NCBI RefSeq assembly: GCF_000499845.2
Contig: NC_023750.2
Coordinates: forward strand, 2,371,913 to 2,435,912
DNA: 64,000 nucleotides
Direction of reading: 5' to 3'
Source of the DNA: Phaseolus vulgaris
Taxonomy: Eukaryota; Streptophyta; Magnoliopsida; Fabales; Fabaceae
Part shown: positions 20,630-32,280 of the stretch, in pieces
Numbering within the stretch: the first letter of the stretch is position 1
Layout: each line of letters begins with the position of its first letter
Program-made: the position numbers and the translations under genes
The notes under the pieces: model-generated
Told to the model about the DNA's origin: nothing
The model's input: only the letters and a program-made list of their open reading frames with translations
Database searches by the model: none

Positions 20630-21590
20630 TCATTATCTTCACAAGCTTTCTCATTCGTCGTTCGAGAGACAGGCCAAAGAGTTGTTTCACCGCATTAGGA
20701 TAATCACACAAGAAGTTGTAACGGTTATCCAACAAATTTTCATCATGTAACAAGAAGTTGTAACATTTTCCATATATCAGATTTAGAGTATTGGAAAGTC
20801 AATATACGACGGAGTGTGCGCGTGTATTAATGAAATATGGAGTTTCGTTCTTCTTTTGCAACAATATGGCGTTTGTTATATTGCAAATTTTCTTCTGTAA
20901 CATTAGTCATTCGTTGTGATGACAAAGCGATAACCTCAAATGAAATGGCCTGTCGCTCAACAATATGACATAACCTATCTGACTGATCGCTACCCTTCCC
21001 AAGGATATCAATTAATCTTTAAACTCTACATTAAAATGATGAGGTTGAGTTCAAATTGAGATTGTAATGCTGTTCTCCCACTGTGGCCGTTAGCACGATC
21101 AAGTCCCTATATGTTTTCCATCAAGTTGTAGTGCCTGATGGGTTTAACGTGCCACTTTGCAGCTATGGGTTTTTTCTGTTCATTAATGAAAAGAAATACA
21201 TTGATATTCATAATTAATGGTTAATGTATACGATAAGTCAACATCAGGTTGAATACGTTACCTTTATCAACACATCACACACTTCATCCTCAGCCTAAAA
21301 TTTTTTTGAGCTTTAAATCCAAGCGAAACCACTTAGTCTACTAAATAGATCATGGATCTCACGCCATCTGTCCTTAAGGCTTTTCTGCCGGTTCTTCACA
21401 TGATTTTTTTTCTAATCCCTACCAATCCACTTTGATGTAGGGATTTAACGATGTTTGTGTAATCCTGGGTCGTCCAACTATCCGTCAATGCGATTACCCA
21501 TAGATGCCTCATCGATCATGGCATTCAGTAGTCGAAAATCCATTTCGGTAGTCCATTTTTTGTGTTCACGGATACCTACAGATGACTCCT
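20630..21590 (-). pseudogene. Decayed Myb/SANT-like protein of the PIF/Harbinger element
   Basis: PIF/Harbinger transposons carry a second gene for a Myb/SANT-like DNA-binding protein that works with the transposase. On the minus strand, pieces of such a protein are readable. The N-terminal part (21590-21480) reads WTTEMDFRLLNAMIDEASMG, followed by NRIDG. Further on are KNRQKSLKDRWREIHDLF (near 21385-21330), LIDILGKGSDQSDRLCHIVE (near 21000-20945), and ENLLDNRYNFLCDYPN with LERRMRKLVKIM near the end (20740-20635). Stops and frame changes separate the pieces, so it is not functional. It lies just downstream of the transposase remnant in the same orientation, as expected for one element. Confidence 0.65.
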
Positions 21591-21981
21591 GAGCAATACC
21601 CTTCCCTCAATCCATGATAAAACCTAATAAAAAAGATTGAACTTTTGCAATAAAATAAAAATTTCCATACGTAAATATTAATAAAGGTGGAATGTCAACA
21701 TTAAACAATGAAATTGTTCTTACAACAATATAAATATAAGTTCACGGATGTTACATAAAATTAATTATTACAATAATCTGTCCATATTTCATTTGCTATA
21801 GTATATCCCTAATTTGTGACCCGAGTCTATAGTCATCTTCACGAGTTTGCGAGTGTGACACATCTACATTTCCTTGCATTAAGTCACGATCAACTTCTTC
21901 CAACAAAGACTCATCATTATCCACCCCGCGATGAAAGTTATGAAGAATACAACATGCTAAAACAATATCGGTCATAGTGTC

Positions 21982-22530
21982 TGTTCTCGCCAACAAATCT
22001 GGGTCGGGTCTTGATGATGGACTTTGGGGTAGCCTTCCAATACTAACACTTTGCGATGTTGGAAATCACAATGAGGGGAGCTTCACTTGTTGATAAGACT
22101 CTGACGATCAAGTTAATGAGAGCATAAATTATGAGTGTAGTGTATGGATTAGCAGTTACCTTTGTTCGGGATATTGAATCCCTTTTATAACACTCGTATA
22201 TTCTCCTTCAACAGTTAATAACCACACAATAATTCATTAATGTATCCCATTTAATTTAGGGGTGTTGATAAGCAGAGTATCGTCTCTGACCATTTATATT
22301 TGTCGGATTCACGATAAATGTGATTAACCGATTCAGTTATATGTTAGGTGGTTTTTTTGTTTCTTTGTTGTCCTTTGATGTATTTGTTAGCTATTAAGGT
22401 CAATCTCTTTTGGGGCCATTTGGGCCTGTTATTATTTGGGTCGAGTCATCTACTTGGGCTTTAATTAAGTGGGACAAAAAAAATGCGTTTAAGTGCTCGG
22501 GTCGGGACCCAAGCACGTCCGAACAGTACA
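21982..22530 (-). mobile_element. Solo LTR inserted in the Harbinger transposase
   Basis: The 549-bp insert has ends TGTTCTCGCC and GAACAGTACA on the plus strand, so it begins TGTAC on the minus strand like the gypsy LTR at 35215. Flanks are GTGTC (21977-21981) and ATGTC (22531-22535), a 5-bp duplication with one change. Removing the insert and one duplication rejoins the transposase reading across SVDT and MTDIVL. The GACTTGAGCGTCGGAGT-type motif is present in reverse complement at 22098-22114. No internal coding domain exists, so it is a solo LTR left after recombination. Confidence 0.72.
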
Positions 22531-22765
22531 ATGTCCACAGAGTAATGAGGTTTTATTTCGCTAGCAATAATTGGGAATTGTTTTTTTAGGACACCAAATG
22601 TTCTTTCGATAACATTTCTAAGTGAGCAATGACGATGATTAAATAACTCGCGCGCATTTTGTGGACATCTTCGAGAATACTCTTTTAAATGGTGTCGAAC
22701 TCCACGATATGGAGTTATAACTTGGGCTTTGAGCATAAAACCAACGTCTCTAAGGTAGTATTTGC

Positions 22766-22851
22766 CTACAACCATCCATTAACACTTATTACTTATAAGT
22801 AATGTCACCAAATGAATATTTATTGCACTTGTAATGGAGCACTAAACTAAC
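22766..22851 (-). other. Intron of the Harbinger transposase remnant
   Basis: On the minus strand the 86-base segment starts GTTAGT after TTCCATAAG and ends TTGTAG before GCAAATACTACC. Its removal joins the PLVIP part in frame with GKYYL. Harbinger transposase genes often have an intron near this point; splicing is inferred from the consensus ends. Confidence 0.65.
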
Positions 22852-22990
22852 CTTATGGAATGACCAATGGATCCTCTCGTACAAATGCATCCTTAAATAT
22901 CCTAGAATCAGAGGCTACTCCTTCCCACTCAGCAAGAACATATGTGAATTTCATGTCAAAACGTGTAAAGCTAGTTGTTTCCATTACAAA

Positions 22991-24829
22991 AGTACTGATT
23001 CTCCATAAGTTCTGACTTTTCACAACTCTCCGTCAATTATGGGTTCTTATTTGTGTACCCGAGTCCACTGTGCACCACTGACCAACGACAACCACCATCC
23101 ACGCACTACGACCAACCACACCCACCGACCACCACAAACGGACCACTAGCAGCGGAGCCACACACCACCACAGGACCAACTTGCACCACATAACACCAAA
23201 CTCCAAGAACCTCTTCACCAAGTCCAAACTCTTCACAACACACTCACCTCCTCCCTCAACTCAATCCTTTCATTCACTCATTAACCACCATCTTCATGAC
23301 ATTCAAAGGCTAAGGGAATCTCTACTGCATTTATCAGCATGGAATGTGAAAACTATTCAATGACATGCTTTGTCTGAAAAATCATTTCTCTGTATGGAAT
23401 ATAAAAATTGTTCAATGGTATGCTTTGTTTGAAAAAGCAAAGGATAATATTGTAAAAGCACATTTTAATAGTGATTTTCTTGCAAATCATTGTAGTGCTT
23501 CAAAGAATCCAAATACCTATTTTCTCACATTTCCTCGCCATTCTTTTCACATGAATTGTTGGATACAAACAAAAAAAATTATCTCATTTTCTTTCCGAGT
23601 AAATCGTAGTCACCGAATACAAACAATGTCTAAAGGTAACAAAAGGAATATAATAAATAAAATATCTGGTTAAATTGATCCTACTAAATACATGTAATGT
23701 TTATAGAATATTATTCATAATACTAGTAAATTTTGTCATCGTAAAAATAGTTTTTTTTTTTAGATTTAATTTGATATCAATTACGTTGCATAGTAGTGAT
23801 TGACTTTATTACCATAAAGTGAATGGTGAAATTGCTCGACAATAAAATATAATAAATAATTTTTAGTTCCAAAGGTAAGAAGAATAAAATGAATATTAAT
23901 GAACTAAATTAGAGTATGAGTCGCCATGAAATTTGCCTAAAATCTAAATCTTTTTTGGACATGATCTTGCTAGAGGTTGAAATCCAAGAGATGACATGAT
24001 TTGGGCTTTCTTGTATTGGGCTGTAATTGGGTTCTTTTATATTTGGCCCATGCTTGTTTAGGCTAACTCACATTTAATTAGAGGGAGTTGCGTTTTGCAC
24101 CTCCATATTTTCAAACGTGAAAATCCGTGTGGTGGTGAAATGATAAAATTGTTTTTGAAAAGATACATTTTGAATGGTACATTTTAAATGTATTTTTCAT
24201 ATTTATAAATATTTTTTAGAATGTATAATGTGAAATATATTTTTATTTTATATTCTGAAATATATATTTTAAAATAAAAATAAAAAATGTAATTTCGTAT
24301 TTCAGTACATTCTAAAATAAAAAATACATTTTAAGAATATATATTTTGAAATACAAATTTAATATTTTAGAATGTAAATTCTAAAATATAAATTTTGAAT
24401 TGTAATTTTTAATCAAAATTTCTAATGTTCAACACTAGATTAAAGTATTCGGGTGGAGAATGAAATACCTGAAATCCAAGTTTCATGTTTTTCATTCGTG
24501 CAAAACTTCATGTTACATATACTATATAAAAGTTTAAATATTTGTTTTTAATTTATGGTATTTCTTAGCTAAGAATCCATGATTAATTTCTCAAGTACTG
24601 AGATCCATTTAAAAGATTAAACCTCTTCTCACAACTACTTTTTTATACACACCAATATAAGAATTGAACCCCTAATCACTTTTTTTTATCAGCAACCCCC
24701 TAAAAACATGTTTAAGAAAAATAGTTATTAGGCAATCATATATACCATATTATATTTATAAATACATTTTAAAGTTAAAGTTTATACAAAATGTTAGTAA
24801 TCAATTTATTAAAAAAAACTTAATAGCCA
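22991..24829. other. No intact gene; C-rich tract and palindromic AT-rich repeat
   Basis: 23050-23280 is unusually rich in C and A (ACCACCA, CACCGACCACC words) and stays open in places, but it matches no protein I recognise. 24085-24470 contains many copies of short words such as TTTTAGAATGTA and their complements and resembles a degenerate MITE related to those at 60573 and 61698. No other feature is seen. Confidence 0.4.
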
Positions 24830-25125
24830 TATCAATCTTACCTTGAAATAGCTTTAGAAACATCAATCTTATCTTGAAATTTAGCAAAATTCCTAATACG
24901 CCATATCACCCAAATAGAAAAAATTATCACAACACGCTTAATCAATTTAACTAAAGGACTACATCACTCTTAATAAAAGAAAGAAAATCATTCTTATTTG
25001 AGAAATGAGAAGTAAAAAAAATCTGTCGAACCCAATTTCAAATATGCAAAACATTAGAATATTAAAAAAAATTAAATGTTGAATAGATTTCTCATACTCA
25101 TAAAGCGTACATATATACAAACCTT
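24830..25125 (-). pseudogene. Decayed LINE fragment with zf-RVT remnant
   Basis: Reading the minus strand gives CTLYEYEKSIQHLIFF near 25110-25060. Further on, in shifting frames, comes IFSIWVIWRIRNFAKFQDK followed by IDVSKAIS, ending near 24850. These are hallmark phrases of the zinc-binding region that ends plant LINE ORF2 proteins. Stops and frame changes show that it is dead. It is a different copy from the LINE at 8471. Confidence 0.55.
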
Positions 25126-26309
25126 TATTTTAAATAGGCTGATTCTTTAAAAAAAAATCATCATTTCATTAAGGTTAATATTATTTTTTATGATAAAAAC
25201 TTATCAAGATTATTAATCCCAAACTATAATCCCAAACTATTTATACTTAGAGTATTGAGATTATCTCGTGTAGGTCTAACAACAGTAAAGATGATTGATA
25301 CACTTTTAGTTAAGCAACCAACAAATTGCTCAAACAATATACATAAAATAATATCATACATATTTTTTTTATTCCACTTGAATCAAAACCAAATTTCTTT
25401 CAATTCAAGACATCTTCAAAATAATATAACTCAGAATAGATATGTTTTACAATACTCATGTTTTATAATAATAAATTTTGTTTAACAACAAAATCAACTT
25501 TCACCACTAACCAAGAAAATTACTAATCAATCCACATCAAAATATTTTACATATATAAATTACAAATAATTTAAATTGATGTATGATTAAGAAGTATTGT
25601 ATAACTAAAAGATAAAAGTTAAGGTAAAATAAAATCATCAAATAAAAACTAATTTTATAGATAAAAAATAATTAGTTGCTATATTAACTAAATTAAATAT
25701 TATTTTAAAAACTAGTAAATTATTGATATCTAAATTAATTTTTATTATTAATAAATAGTTTCTAATTACCCATAAATTAATTTGTTTGTACCCTAATTTC
25801 TTGAAGACTTTTAACCCCCAACTAATGCTGCTATTCTTAATAGTTATCCACATCCCTCTACCTCATTTAATTCAGACAAATTAAACTGAAAAAAAAATGT
25901 GAATGTGAATTTGGCTGGCATTTGCACAATACTCACTACCCATTTATTACACATGTTCCAAACTTTCTCAACATAACAACCAAGTTTTCCATATTAGGAA
26001 TATGATTACTCTCCATGCCAAGTGTTTGTACATATGATATTGCTTTCGTTTCGTTTCTCAGATGACAACTCCCAATTATTACATTCTCTAGCTTTTTCTT
26101 CTTTCCTCCATACTCATTCATCTATTTCTTTCTTATGAATAACAACTTTATTTTCTATCTTTTAAAAATTAAGAGAATTAATGTTTTTCTAATTCAAATC
26201 AAACCCTTAATAACTGAATTTAAGCCTAACTCAATCTTATAAAACCAACTCATAAGGTAAGGTTTGAATTCACTTATATAGTATAAAATGTCATTATCTC
26301 TAGTCGATG
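25126..26309. other. AT-rich stretch with a degenerate MITE, no gene
   Basis: 25635-25790 reads AACTAATTTTATAGATAAAA, then TAATTAGTTGCTATATTAAC, matching the interior of the CACTA-ended hairpin MITEs, but its ends are lost. No gene is seen. Confidence 0.45.
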
Positions 26310-26687
26310 CATTACAAGACAATAATGAAATAGAAACCAATTTTTAGAGATCAAAATAATTAATTGCAATAATAACTAAACTAGAGACCATTTTAGAAAC
26401 TAAAAAAAAATTAGTTTCTAAATTAATTTCTATTATTGTTAAATAGTTTCTAAATTGGTATCTAATTAACAACCAAAGTTTTTTCTACCAAATTTAGAAA
26501 CTAAATAAGTAGAGTTAAAACCTTGGTTGCTAATTAGATACCAATTTAGAAACTATTTAACAATAATAGAAACTAATTTAGAAACCATTTTTTTTAGTTT
26601 CTAAAATGGTCTCTAATTTAGTTATTGTTGTAACTAATTATTTTGGACTCTAAAAATTAGTTTTTATTTCATGATTTTCTTGTAGTG
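26310..26687. mobile_element. CACTA-ended hairpin MITE
   Basis: The ends are CATTACAAGACAA and TTTTCTTGTAGTG, degenerate and perfect forms of the CACTACAAGAAAA terminus. The two halves are near-complementary over most of 378 bp (TAGAAACCAATTTTTAGAGA and its complement), so a transcript would fold into one long hairpin. Flanking triplets are ATG and ATA. It has no coding capacity. It is a non-autonomous element of the same family as 59547-59901. Confidence 0.75.
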
Positions 26688-27924
26688 ATATGAGATCTTT
26701 AACACATCTTTTCACCGAGACTGGGAACTTGACATGAAGCTATATATTTATAGGTGTTCAATAACAAATGACCTAATAAGACCAACAAACTCTTGCTAGG
26801 ATAGACTCTAAATAACTTTGGTATTATATTAGTTTTATATATCTCATTTAGAGAAATGAAAAATAAACAAGAGAAAAAAAGGAAAAAAAGAAGATATATT
26901 TTATTAATTAAATAATTATTATTCACTTATTCAGAATATTGAGTACTCTAATTAAGATCTAGATGCATAGATGATATGCGTCGACTAATCAGAAAAATGT
27001 TTTAGATGGACCTATTTAGTATATATTTTAACATTAATATATTATTTATTATGCATTACTAAATGGAAAATAAAGAATTATGTTTTTAACGAGTTACTCA
27101 ATTTATTCAGTTTCGAATCATAGAATGTACTAATATTATTTAGACACATTAATGCTTAGTCAACAATATTTTAAGGATATGTATCTTTGAAAATTAATAA
27201 TCCAATATAAAGAACATATTATATATATATATATAATGAAAAAAATTATATATTTAATAAGTAGGAAACAACACATTATTGAAATAAATAGTTTGCTACT
27301 CAAAATTTCATATACATTTAGTTAAGAAATTAAATATCCCAAATTAACGAACCATAGAATAATATAATGTAAATCGAAGTTGGTACTTACTTCCTGACTC
27401 ATATAATAAAAATAAATAAATCTTAAAATAAGTGTTATTTTAATTTTTAATATAATACTAATTACTTTTTACTTATACTTTTAATAATATTAATGATAAA
27501 TAGTAAAATTATAAACAAATAACTGATAATAAAATTAATTTTTCAAAATTAGTTTTCTCTTACTTTGTTTACTGTATAAAAAACTATAATCATAACAATT
27601 ATGCAAGAGAAATAGAATAATTAACTCCTCTTTGTATTAAAAAAAACCCTCTTATTCCTCACATTCACAATGGAAGTATAAATAAATAGGGCACCTATGA
27701 AAGAGAAAGAGAGAGATAAGAGATATTGTAATTTATATGGAATGTAAGTGAGCTCGTGATCATAGGAACTTGCCCCCATGCAAATATACTTCACCTTAGT
27801 TGTCATACCAATTATAAACAACAAATCATCCTAGACAATACCAACCCCCAAACCACTGGAATTTCTCTTTAAAATAAACTTCTCATTCTTTAAAACACTC
27901 ATTTCTTAGTTATTTTTTCCCCTC
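26688..27924. other. AT-rich stretch without a gene
   Basis: Short TA runs (27220-27235) and low-complexity sequence only. No coding or RNA gene is recognised. Confidence 0.5.
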
Positions 27925-28279
27925 TACTACAAGAAAATCATTAAATAGAAACTAATTTTACAGACAAAAAATAATTAGTTACTATATTGACTAAATTAAA
28001 AACCATTTTAGAAGTTAAAAGAAAATTGTTTTTTAAATTAGTTTCTATTATTGTTAAATAGTTTTTAATTGATGTCTAATTAGCTAATATAATTTTTGTT
28101 ATAAAATTTAGAATCTAAATAATTGGTAGTTAAAAGCTTCGTAGCTAATTAGACATCAATTTAGAAATTATTTAACAATAATAGAAACTAATTTAGAAAT
28201 AATCTCTAATCTAATCACTGTAACAACTCATTATTCTTGGTCTCTAAATTTGATTTCTATTCGATAATTGTTTTTAGTG
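27925..28279. repeat. Degenerate CACTA-ended hairpin MITE
   Basis: Starts TACTACAAGAAAATC and ends GTTTTTAGTG, with an interior (TAGAAACTAATTTTACAGAC; AATAATAGAAACTAATTTAG) like the 26310 and 59547 elements in inverted halves. The terminal bases and the target triplet have decayed. Confidence 0.6.
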
Positions 28280-28339
28280 GTTATATGTTGAAAACCTCTC
28301 CCAGATTACAAATAGATTGAGAAATAAATTTGGGTTGAG

Positions 28340-28690
28340 AGAGAATAATTTTGAAATTATATTTATTGAAAAAAATAGAAACCAATTTTAAACAACAATC
28401 AAGTCATAACTAAATTATATATTATTTTAAAGACTAAAGAAATTATTAGTATATAACGTAATTTTTATTATTAATAAAACTTATATACTATAGTTTGTAG
28501 ATTGATATTTAATTAGTTATTAAAGTTTTAACTATCAATTAATTTAAATTCTAAAATTAGTAACTAATTAGATACCAATTTATATAAATTTTATTAATAA
28601 TAGAAATTACTAAACATTTAAAATAGTATATAATTTTGGTTAATATAATAATTAATTCTTATTTACTTTTAAAATATTTCTATTTAATAT
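28340..28690. repeat. Very degenerate relative of the hairpin MITE
   Basis: GAAAAAAATAGAAACCAATT near 28370 and AATTAATTCTTATTTAC near 28650 bracket inverted, related wording. The ends are not recognisable. Confidence 0.35.
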
Positions 28691-28982
28691 TTTTTTTATG
28701 ATGGTTTCAACATGAAAGTTGTAAACTAGTATGTCAAAAAGTAACATTTTCCTTCTTTTTCTTTCTAGATTTCTTTTTTTCATTACACTGTATCAGAGAT
28801 CTAAGAAACATCCACATTTCTGTGGAACAGCATATCCAAGTGTAAACTATTTTTTGGACAAAACAGTTGTGAACATTTTTCAATGGTAACTACAGCTAGA
28901 AGCTAATCATGTTCACAACATGGTATCTACTGCTACTCCCACAAATTTATATGAAATCTCAGCCACTAAGTTCGTATAGTAA

Positions 28983-29010
28983 TTCATTCACTCACTCACT
29001 CACTCACTCT
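28983..29010. repeat. CACT microsatellite
   Basis: TTCA followed by several CACT units and CT; a simple sequence repeat. Confidence 0.85.
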
Positions 29011-29649
29011 ATAGTCCTATTCTATATGCAACTCTTGAAGTGAATAGAGAAACGACAGTTTCTTCCCATGTGCACTTCTGCCACTGCAACCCAAAACTTC
29101 ACTGATTACTCTCTGTTTATATCAGACCTACCCATCTCACAACCCCAAAAGAAGACAAAAACCCACCAACTGCCTTTAAGAACCCCCCCTCTTACACAAA
29201 AATAGCACCTCCTTACTTATATTATACTTGTATTGTATATGCCTCTCACTTATATGTTTCTATCCCAACCACATGCAAATTGAGAAAACCAAACACTTAA
29301 TTCGATAATAGCAGATGCCACATCCCCTCCTTCCAGATCATTAAAGCCATCTTCATTCTTTAGCTTACAAAGGAATTTAAATGTTGGCTGTGGCCTAAGG
29401 TTTTCACTGTGTATTTGTGTTCATGTGAAAGCTACGTTTGAATGATCATGCTAGGTGCAAATGCTCATTTAAGTCAAAAGGGTGTTCCATCAAATTCCCA
29501 TTTAAGGTAAATATCACAAAGAAATTCCCAGAATGCTCGCCTTCTGTCCTGCAGCTATTTATGTGACAAACTTCACCACCTAGGGTTAGAGTTTATAGAG
29601 GAATTTGGTGTTAACTTTTCATTCTCTACAATTCATGACTTTACACTCT

Positions 29650-29705
29650 TGGTATAGTTGGTAGATAAGCGACTCTCTCAAGAATACTAGCTAAAGTTCA
29701 ATTTC
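29650..29705 (+). repeat. tRNA-derived SINE head (A and B boxes)
   Basis: TGGTATAGTTGG (29650-29661) fits the RNA polymerase III A box TRGYNNARNNGG exactly. AGTTCAATTTC (29695-29705) fits the B box GGTTCGANTCC at 8 of 11 positions. The spacing of 33 bases is that of a tRNA. No acceptor stem closes, so it is a SINE head rather than a tRNA gene. The 3' end of the element is not defined; it could extend to about 29830. Confidence 0.5.
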
Positions 29706-30580
29706 TTACCGTATGAATGAAAAAAGAGAGACATTTTAAGAGAGTTTTTGAATTATTTTTGGTGAATACACTAAGAATTTCTCTGTGATAACATCAACTT
29801 GTGGATGCAATAAAATTTCTTTTATTAAAAGATATCTACCATACTAATGCACGGATCCCTTAAAAACGTCGCAGTTAAGTGTGTTTAGACGATAATAATA
29901 CTAGAATGGATGATCATCTGAGAAGTAATCGTGTTGCTCTTCTTTTAAATAAAAAAAAAAAATATTGTGTTCTCTTTTGGTAATATCTGTATATGGAAAG
30001 AATATTATAGTTATAGAATGTTGAAGGAATATATACCTTCAAAAGTGTATAGGTACGTGTATACCAAATTCTCACACACATACACAGAAGAAACCAAAAA
30101 CTTGCGTAGTTAGCGCCTGTGAGTCTGTGAGGGGAGATAATATTCTGTGTGTGATTATTAAAATGCAAAAGCATATTATGATAGGCAATATTTTATGGGG
30201 GAGTAGGTGGCAAATTTTGGAGGGATTTAGAAGAAAGGTATATAGAAAAAGGTGAGAGAGAGAAGGAAGCAAATGGATTTGTGAGTAAGGGATACAAGTA
30301 AACACAACAGATCTGAGGGTGATGAGAATAATACAAAGGAAAAGGGAATCAATGTTGGGATGTATCTGACTTTATGCGGCTGTGAAAAGCTCAATCAGTG
30401 TGTTTTCAAGGGTTAGTTTAGTTCTTTGTCTGATGGAATGTCAGTGAGGTACCAAATAGGAAAAAGGGTTCACATTATTCCATGCACTTCTTATCACTTT
30501 CACTTCCTTCACCCCTTAAACCCCACGCAAATAATGCCCTAATCTCACTACTATTTTAACACTTTTTACACACAGTACAT

Positions 30581-30601
30581 TCTCTCTCTCTCTCTCTCTC
30601 C
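30581..30601. repeat. CT microsatellite
   Basis: Ten TC units ending with C. Confidence 0.9.
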
Positions 30602-30800
30602 AACCTCTACAACACTGATTCCATATGCCTACACCTATCAGAGATATGGGAATTTGAAATTCATGTATTTAACTAAGTTGTCCACATGCAGAATACTGAA
30701 CTACAGAAGCACTGGCTTTGTTCCATTATCAGAAGACCTGCTTGTATTGGTTTTCTTCATTGACAAAGGAAATAGAGAGAACTCTTCTGTGGATGAACTG

Positions 30801-30802
<2 letters not shown>

Positions 30803-30859
<57 letters not shown>
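30803..30859. repeat. TA microsatellite, about 57 bp
   Basis: Uninterrupted TA repeat. It creates Tyr-Ile runs in open frames on both strands, which should not be taken as genes. Confidence 0.95.
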
Positions 30860-30862
<3 letters not shown>

Positions 30863-31356
30863 GCTCAAGCAAGATATTCCTTTAGCCATAAAAACCCTAT
30901 TTAACTTTTGAATGTGAACAAAATAATTACCAATGCAAGAAAATTTGAATCGTATTTTGTTGGATAATATTAGACTTAGCATATGTTTTAGTGTTCGAGG
31001 TATGCAGCCAGGTAAATGTTTGTCTTTATATGAAAACTTTGAGAAGATCATAGTAAAAATCGATGGAAGCATCAAAGTTACAAAGTCATTTAATCTGCAA
31101 CTATTAAAAACAATCCACCGTTTGGCCACTATCTACTAAAAGGAAGTTTACAAGCCTGTCAATATAATTGCAGCATTGTTATGACGAAACTTTGCAGATA
31201 TATATTCAGAGGCCCTAAGGAGATCCAATCAAACATGATGAAAATCTTCCTTAATTGTGAGGTATTAAAAGAAGTGAAAACAAACTAGGATGAACATAAA
31301 AAGAGAATAACCTTATATTCATTAACATTGGGGTGGTTTTCTATTTATGCTACTTG

Positions 31357-32280
31357 CTATACCTTGGACCTGTAACCAAGCCTTAACTCCAGATCTAGCT
31401 CTTCCAGTGAGCTAGGGCTAAATTCAAGCATCTTTGGCTGCACATCATTTCTATCAACTGAGCTTGACTTTGGGGAAAATGGCGATGAGGAAGCATCTGT
31501 TTTCCTCTTCATGCAACTCATATGATCTGCCTCTTTAGTACTCTCAAACTGCAAAAATGGGTGAGTACTATACACAACTGAATTCAGGCTCATATCCCCA
31601 TCAATATCATCACTACCCCAACATCTAGAATCTATTATTCCCTTGGAGGGTTTCTTGGTATCAGCTTGAGGATGGAACTTACATGAATATAGTCCCTGAT
31701 CTTCAGCTAAATTTGGCCATGTTTCGGAAGAATTACTGACAGGAGAAATCTTGTGGAGAATAGTGGAATCATAAAATGGAATCATGGTTTCCTCTCTGGA
31801 GTTACCACTATTAAGCGATGGAGCCAATAAGGCCTTGGAATGTGAGGGTGAAGAAGGTGAAGCAACAAAATCAGGATAAGAATTAGGTTTAGTTTTTTTA
31901 TAAGCCAATCCACAAACAGGAGAAGGGTATAGGTAATCATCCAAAGAAGCAAAAGGACTTTGAAGTGGCTTATGGAGTTGAGTTTGAAGGTCATGACATA
32001 GAATTTCATTGTGGGGGCTAGAGGGTTGTTGCTTTAGTCTTGCTCTATCCCTTCTATGAACATTCATGTGGCCACCTAGAGCCTGCGCTGACCTAAACTC
32101 TCTTCTGCAAAAGCTACAAGAGTATGATCTTGGAGGCCATACGCAGCCACCAAGAGAATTAGCAGCATCTTCTGCAAAAGCTTGTTCTTCCCACGAGTCA
32201 CCATAGGAAGGGTTGGCTGGTGAACTAAGACTAGAGCTCAAAGAGTACTTCCTCTTTGTCCAACATTGACCCTGTTCCAT
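31357..32280 (-). CDS. SUPERMAN-family single C2H2 zinc-finger repressor, 307 aa
   Basis: Nuclear transcription factor with one plant-type zinc finger at residues 53-75: C55, C58, H71 and H75, with QALGGH at 66-71. WPPRSY precedes it and [13 protein letters not shown] follows, the signature of the SUPERMAN/RABBIT EARS/ZFP10 group. The C-terminus carries LDLELRLG (295-302), an EAR motif of the LxLxL type that recruits co-repressors. The middle is Ser/Pro-rich and low in recognisable domains. Family members set floral organ boundaries, petal growth or trichome and leaf traits; which role applies here cannot be told. I chose the ATG at 32278-32280 (MEQGQCW, as in relatives); an in-frame ATG lies 24 bases upstream. 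No intron is needed. A weak TATA-like TTAAATAT lies about 110 bases upstream on the minus strand. Confidence 0.92.
   Translation of the reverse strand: MEQGQCWTKRKYSLSSSLSSPANPSYGDSWEEQAFAEDAANSLGGCVWPPRSYSCSFCRREFRSAQALGGHMNVHRRDRARLKQQPSSPHNEILCHDLQTQLHKPLQSPFASLDDYLYPSPVCGLAYKKTKPNSYPDFVASPSSPSHSKALLAPSLNSGNSREETMIPFYDSTILHKISPVSNSSETWPNLAEDQGLYSCKFHPQADTKKPSKGIIDSRCWGSDDIDGDMSLNSVVYSTHPFLQFESTKEADHMSCMKRKTDASSSPFSPKSSSVDRNDVQPKMLEFSPSSLEELDLELRLGYRSKV

Larger units (their letters stand above)
21796..22990 (-). pseudogene. PIF/Harbinger transposase (DDE_Tnp_4), decayed and split by a solo LTR
   Basis: This transposase family catalyses cut-and-paste transposition of PIF/Harbinger elements. 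On the minus strand the readable parts are FDMKFTYVLAEWEGVASDSR (upstream exon, to 22852), an intron at 22766-22851, GKYYLRDVGF, TPYRGVRHHLKEY, ELFNHRHCSLRNVIERTFGV and FPIIAS to 22531, and after the LTR TDIVLACCILHNF to the stop at 21796-21798. The second catalytic Asp (SDSR) and the Glu (NVIERTFG) are present; the part with the first Asp is missing upstream. A TAA spans the exon junction, and the solo LTR at 21982-22530 interrupts the frame. No terminal inverted repeats were located. Confidence 0.8.
28691..31356. other. Intergenic region with SINE-like box and microsatellites, no gene
   Basis: Apart from the tRNA-like promoter boxes at 29650-29705 and microsatellites at 28983-29010 (CACT), 30581-30601 (CT) and 30803-30859 (TA), I see nothing coding. 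An 11-base inverted pair GTTGTGAACAT/ATGTTCACAAC occurs at 28868-28919; it is too short to call a miRNA. Confidence 0.45.

Noticed and set aside
23033..23363. Possible gene in the C/A-rich tract
   Set aside because: Open frames are short, strand-ambiguous and of biased composition; no recognised protein words or splice context.
24085..24470. Third Mutator-like MITE
   Set aside because: Interior wording resembles 60573-61106, but no inverted ends or flanking duplication could be fixed.
28868..28919. miRNA precursor from an 11-base inverted pair
   Set aside because: The stem is too short and no known miRNA sequence is recognised in it.
30654..31129. Open frames with long Tyr-Ile runs on both strands
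   Set aside because: They read through the TA microsatellite at 30803-30859; no similarity outside the run.
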